Assembly: GCA_002347265.1 (NCBI GenBank)
Contig: DDYB01000019.1
Coordinates: 1 to 64,000, forward strand
Reading direction: 5' to 3'
DNA length: 64,000 bases
DNA from: Desulfobacteraceae bacterium UBA2245
GTDB taxonomy: Bacteria > Desulfobacterota > Desulfobacteria > Desulfobacterales > UBA2245
This document shows positions 62,589 through 64,000 of this stretch, piece by piece. Every line of letters begins with the position of its first letter. Within the stretch, counting starts at the first letter, position 1. The notes below the pieces were generated by a model. That model had not been told where the DNA came from. It ran no database searches and saw only the letters and a program-made list of their open reading frames with translations. The translations under genes and the position numbers were made by a program.

Positions 62589-62620
62589 CAGACCCCGCCA
62601 CCTTCGGGTGACGGGGTCTG
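62589..62620. terminator. Hairpin between the RTX-like gene and the DUF6447-like gene
   Basis: CAGACCCCG with CGGGGTCTG, extended to a CACC/GGTG inner stem closed by TTCG. A strong stem without a proper T-run on the minus strand, so it may be a partial terminator or an mRNA-stabilising 3' end that lets the structural gene be made in excess. Confidence 0.5.
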
Positions 62621-62672
62621 CTGTATGGTCTTGCCTTCCCGCTCGCGGAAAGGGTTTGGATTGATAATGCGA

Positions 62673-64000
62673 TTACGCCCAGACGAAGTTGTCGGCGTCG
62701 GTCAGGCCGGTCACGCCGGTCAGCTGAATGGCCATGTCGGCGTCGTCCAGGGTGCCGGAGGCATCCACGTCAACGTACAGGATGCTGGTGGTGCTGTCCA
62801 GAACGGCGTTGGATGAACCCGCAGTCAGACTGGTCAGAACCGCGCCGTAGCCCACGGCCGTGCCGATGTATTCCGCCACGCCGACGAAGACAATGGATGC
62901 GAAATCCAGAATGTCGCCGCCGACACCGCCCTCAAAGTTGGTGATGACATCCACAGTAACGCCCTGGGAGTTGGTGACCGCGCAGAAGTCGTAGGTGTCG
63001 ACTCCGGATCCGCCGGTCATGGTGTCCAGACCGTCGCCGCCGGAAATCCAGTTGGCGCCGGAGCCGGTGATGACGATGGTGTCATCGTCCTTGCCCGCAT
63101 AGATCGTGTTGTCGCCGTTGCCGGTGATCGTGATCGTGTCGTCCAGATCGCCCGCCTGAATGTAGTTGTCGCCGTCGCCGGTGATCGTGATCGTGTCGTT
63201 GCCGTAGTTTCCGGCTTCGATGGAGTTGTCGCCGTTGCCGGTGATCATAAAGACGTCATCGTTGTTCAGGTAGCCGCCCAGACCGTCGTCCTCGGCATCT
63301 CCGCCCTGAATGTCGTTGGCGCCGTCGCCGATGACGGTGATCACGTCGTTTCCGCCGTAGCCGCCGGTGATCCAGTTGTCGCCGTCGCCGGTAATCGTGA
63401 TCGTGTCATTGCCCAGCGCGCCGCCCGCGGCGTCGTTGTCCGCATCGCTGGTGATCGTGATGGTGTCATTGCCCGAACCGCCGCGTATGTCGTTGTACGC
63501 ATCGCCGCTGTCGCCGGTGGTTATCGTGACGTCGTTTTCATTGGCGCTGCCCAGGTAAGCCTGCAATCCGCCGGTGAAGGTGTCGGCGTTGATCGCCGTA
63601 ACATTCTCAAGATACATTCCGGACAGGTCGATGCTCACGTTGCCGGTGATGTTGAGGACCTCCAGGGCGTCCATGTCCAGATCGAGCGCGTACCCGATGT
63701 AGCTGATGTCGACGCCGTCATCGGTGCCGTCGGCGTCGGTCACGTCAAAGTCCTTGCAGCGGGTCGCCGTGGACAGGTTGAGGGTTTCGACGCCGTTCAG
63801 CGTCAGCACGCCGAAATCCTGATCGATGTCGGTGTTGCTCGCGTCGTCGGCGCCGTCGCCTTCACCGTTCACGAAGACGTTGAAGGTCTGGTCGCCGGTG
63901 GTGCTGTCCAGGTTCACGATCACATCCCCGGCATCGGATCTCGCGTACTCAAGGGTGGCGCCGTCGGACAGGCCTTCGAGGGTCGTCGTGTTAGCATTAC
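62673..64000 (-). CDS. C-terminal part of an acidic RTX-like beta-roll surface protein (partial, continues beyond window)
   Basis: At least 442 residues, with no start codon needed inside the window because the frame stays open to base 64000 (reading NANTTTLEGLSDGATLEYAR at the edge). The composition is very Asp/Gly/Asn/Thr/Ile rich and nearly Lys-free. The middle has about eight 14-20 residue units of the type GNDTITITGDGDNWITGG, each close to a Ca-binding RTX nonapeptide but with a TITITGDGDN insert. After that DYRxxx-like decay gives DTMTGGSGVDTYDF. The last 90 residues (VITNFEGGVGGDILDFAS...TGVTGLTDADNFVWA) resemble a type I secretion C-terminus. It is likely an S-layer or adhesin protein; the ABC/MFP exporter is not in the window. 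Confidence 0.85.
   Translation of the reverse strand, partial: NANTTTLEGLSDGATLEYARSDAGDVIVNLDSTTGDQTFNVFVNGEGDGADDASNTDIDQDFGVLTLNGVETLNLSTATRCKDFDVTDADGTDDGVDISYIGYALDLDMDALEVLNITGNVSIDLSGMYLENVTAINADTFTGGLQAYLGSANENDVTITTGDSGDAYNDIRGGSGNDTITITSDADNDAAGGALGNDTITITGDGDNWITGGYGGNDVITVIGDGANDIQGGDAEDDGLGGYLNNDDVFMITGNGDNSIEAGNYGNDTITITGDGDNYIQAGDLDDTITITGNGDNTIYAGKDDDTIVITGSGANWISGGDGLDTMTGGSGVDTYDFCAVTNSQGVTVDVITNFEGGVGGDILDFASIVFVGVAEYIGTAVGYGAVLTSLTAGSSNAVLDSTTSILYVDVDASGTLDDADMAIQLTGVTGLTDADNFVWA

Noticed and set aside
63050..63500. Repetitive DNA resembling a CRISPR array or minisatellite
   Set aside because: The repeats are in frame, unequal, and encode beta-roll units (NDTITITGDGDN); no unique spacers between constant repeats.

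Overview
The window reads as chromosomal DNA of a Gram-negative bacterium, most likely a Desulfobacterota (deltaproteobacterial, Desulfobacterales-like) anaerobe. This rests on moderately GC-rich DNA, LPS/outer-membrane genes (arabinose-5-phosphate isomerase, Kdo transferase, TamA/TamB), an indolepyruvate:ferredoxin oxidoreductase, a KamA-type radical SAM enzyme, selenocysteine use and a fused CobA-HemD. No sulfate-reduction or 16S gene is present, so the placement is inference. Nearly all the DNA is coding, in short operons on both strands. I see no rRNA, tRNA, CRISPR array, prophage or replication origin.

Left part (1-10 kb): a decayed Fic gene with an internal deletion, a Na+/Ca2+ exchanger, a repeat-rich small lipoprotein, the sbcD-sbcC nuclease operon, and an intact IS256-family element of 1429 bp with inverted repeats and an 8-bp target duplication. 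Next to it lies the most notable gene: a minus-strand peroxiredoxin whose peroxidatic cysteine codon is TGA, followed by a SECIS-like hairpin. The gene is therefore read as a selenoprotein, not a pseudogene. A selA gene about 22 kb away supports this.

Middle (11-49 kb): sugar and LPS metabolism (KdsD-like isomerase, phosphofructokinase, KdtA, a TPR/periplasmic-binding lipoprotein, class II aldolase); hisH-hisF, mazG and cvpA; the cluster phoH / pgpH-type HD hydrolase / ybeY / tsaE / aspartokinase; pyrF; a CheD-HDOD fusion; selA translationally coupled to a degenerate GGDEF-TPR protein; fmdB-hemC-cobA/hemD-PHP; a KamA-family protein; MoaA; iorAB; a TMTC-like membrane TPR protein; a SIMPL protein; a LysE exporter and a DUF155 protein.

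Right part (49-64 kb): tamA-tamB, a PilZ protein, a Bcr/CflA-type MFS pump, a glycan cluster (SDR epimerase, GT4, GT2), and at the right edge a surface-protein locus: the 3' end of an acidic beta-roll (RTX-like) protein followed by a small DUF6447-like protein, a SapC-family protein and an unknown 133-aa protein.

Highest-value observations are the selenocysteine peroxiredoxin that lacks a C-terminal resolving cysteine, the CheD-HDOD fusion, the selA-coupled degenerate GGDEF-TPR gene and the RTX/DUF6447/SapC locus.
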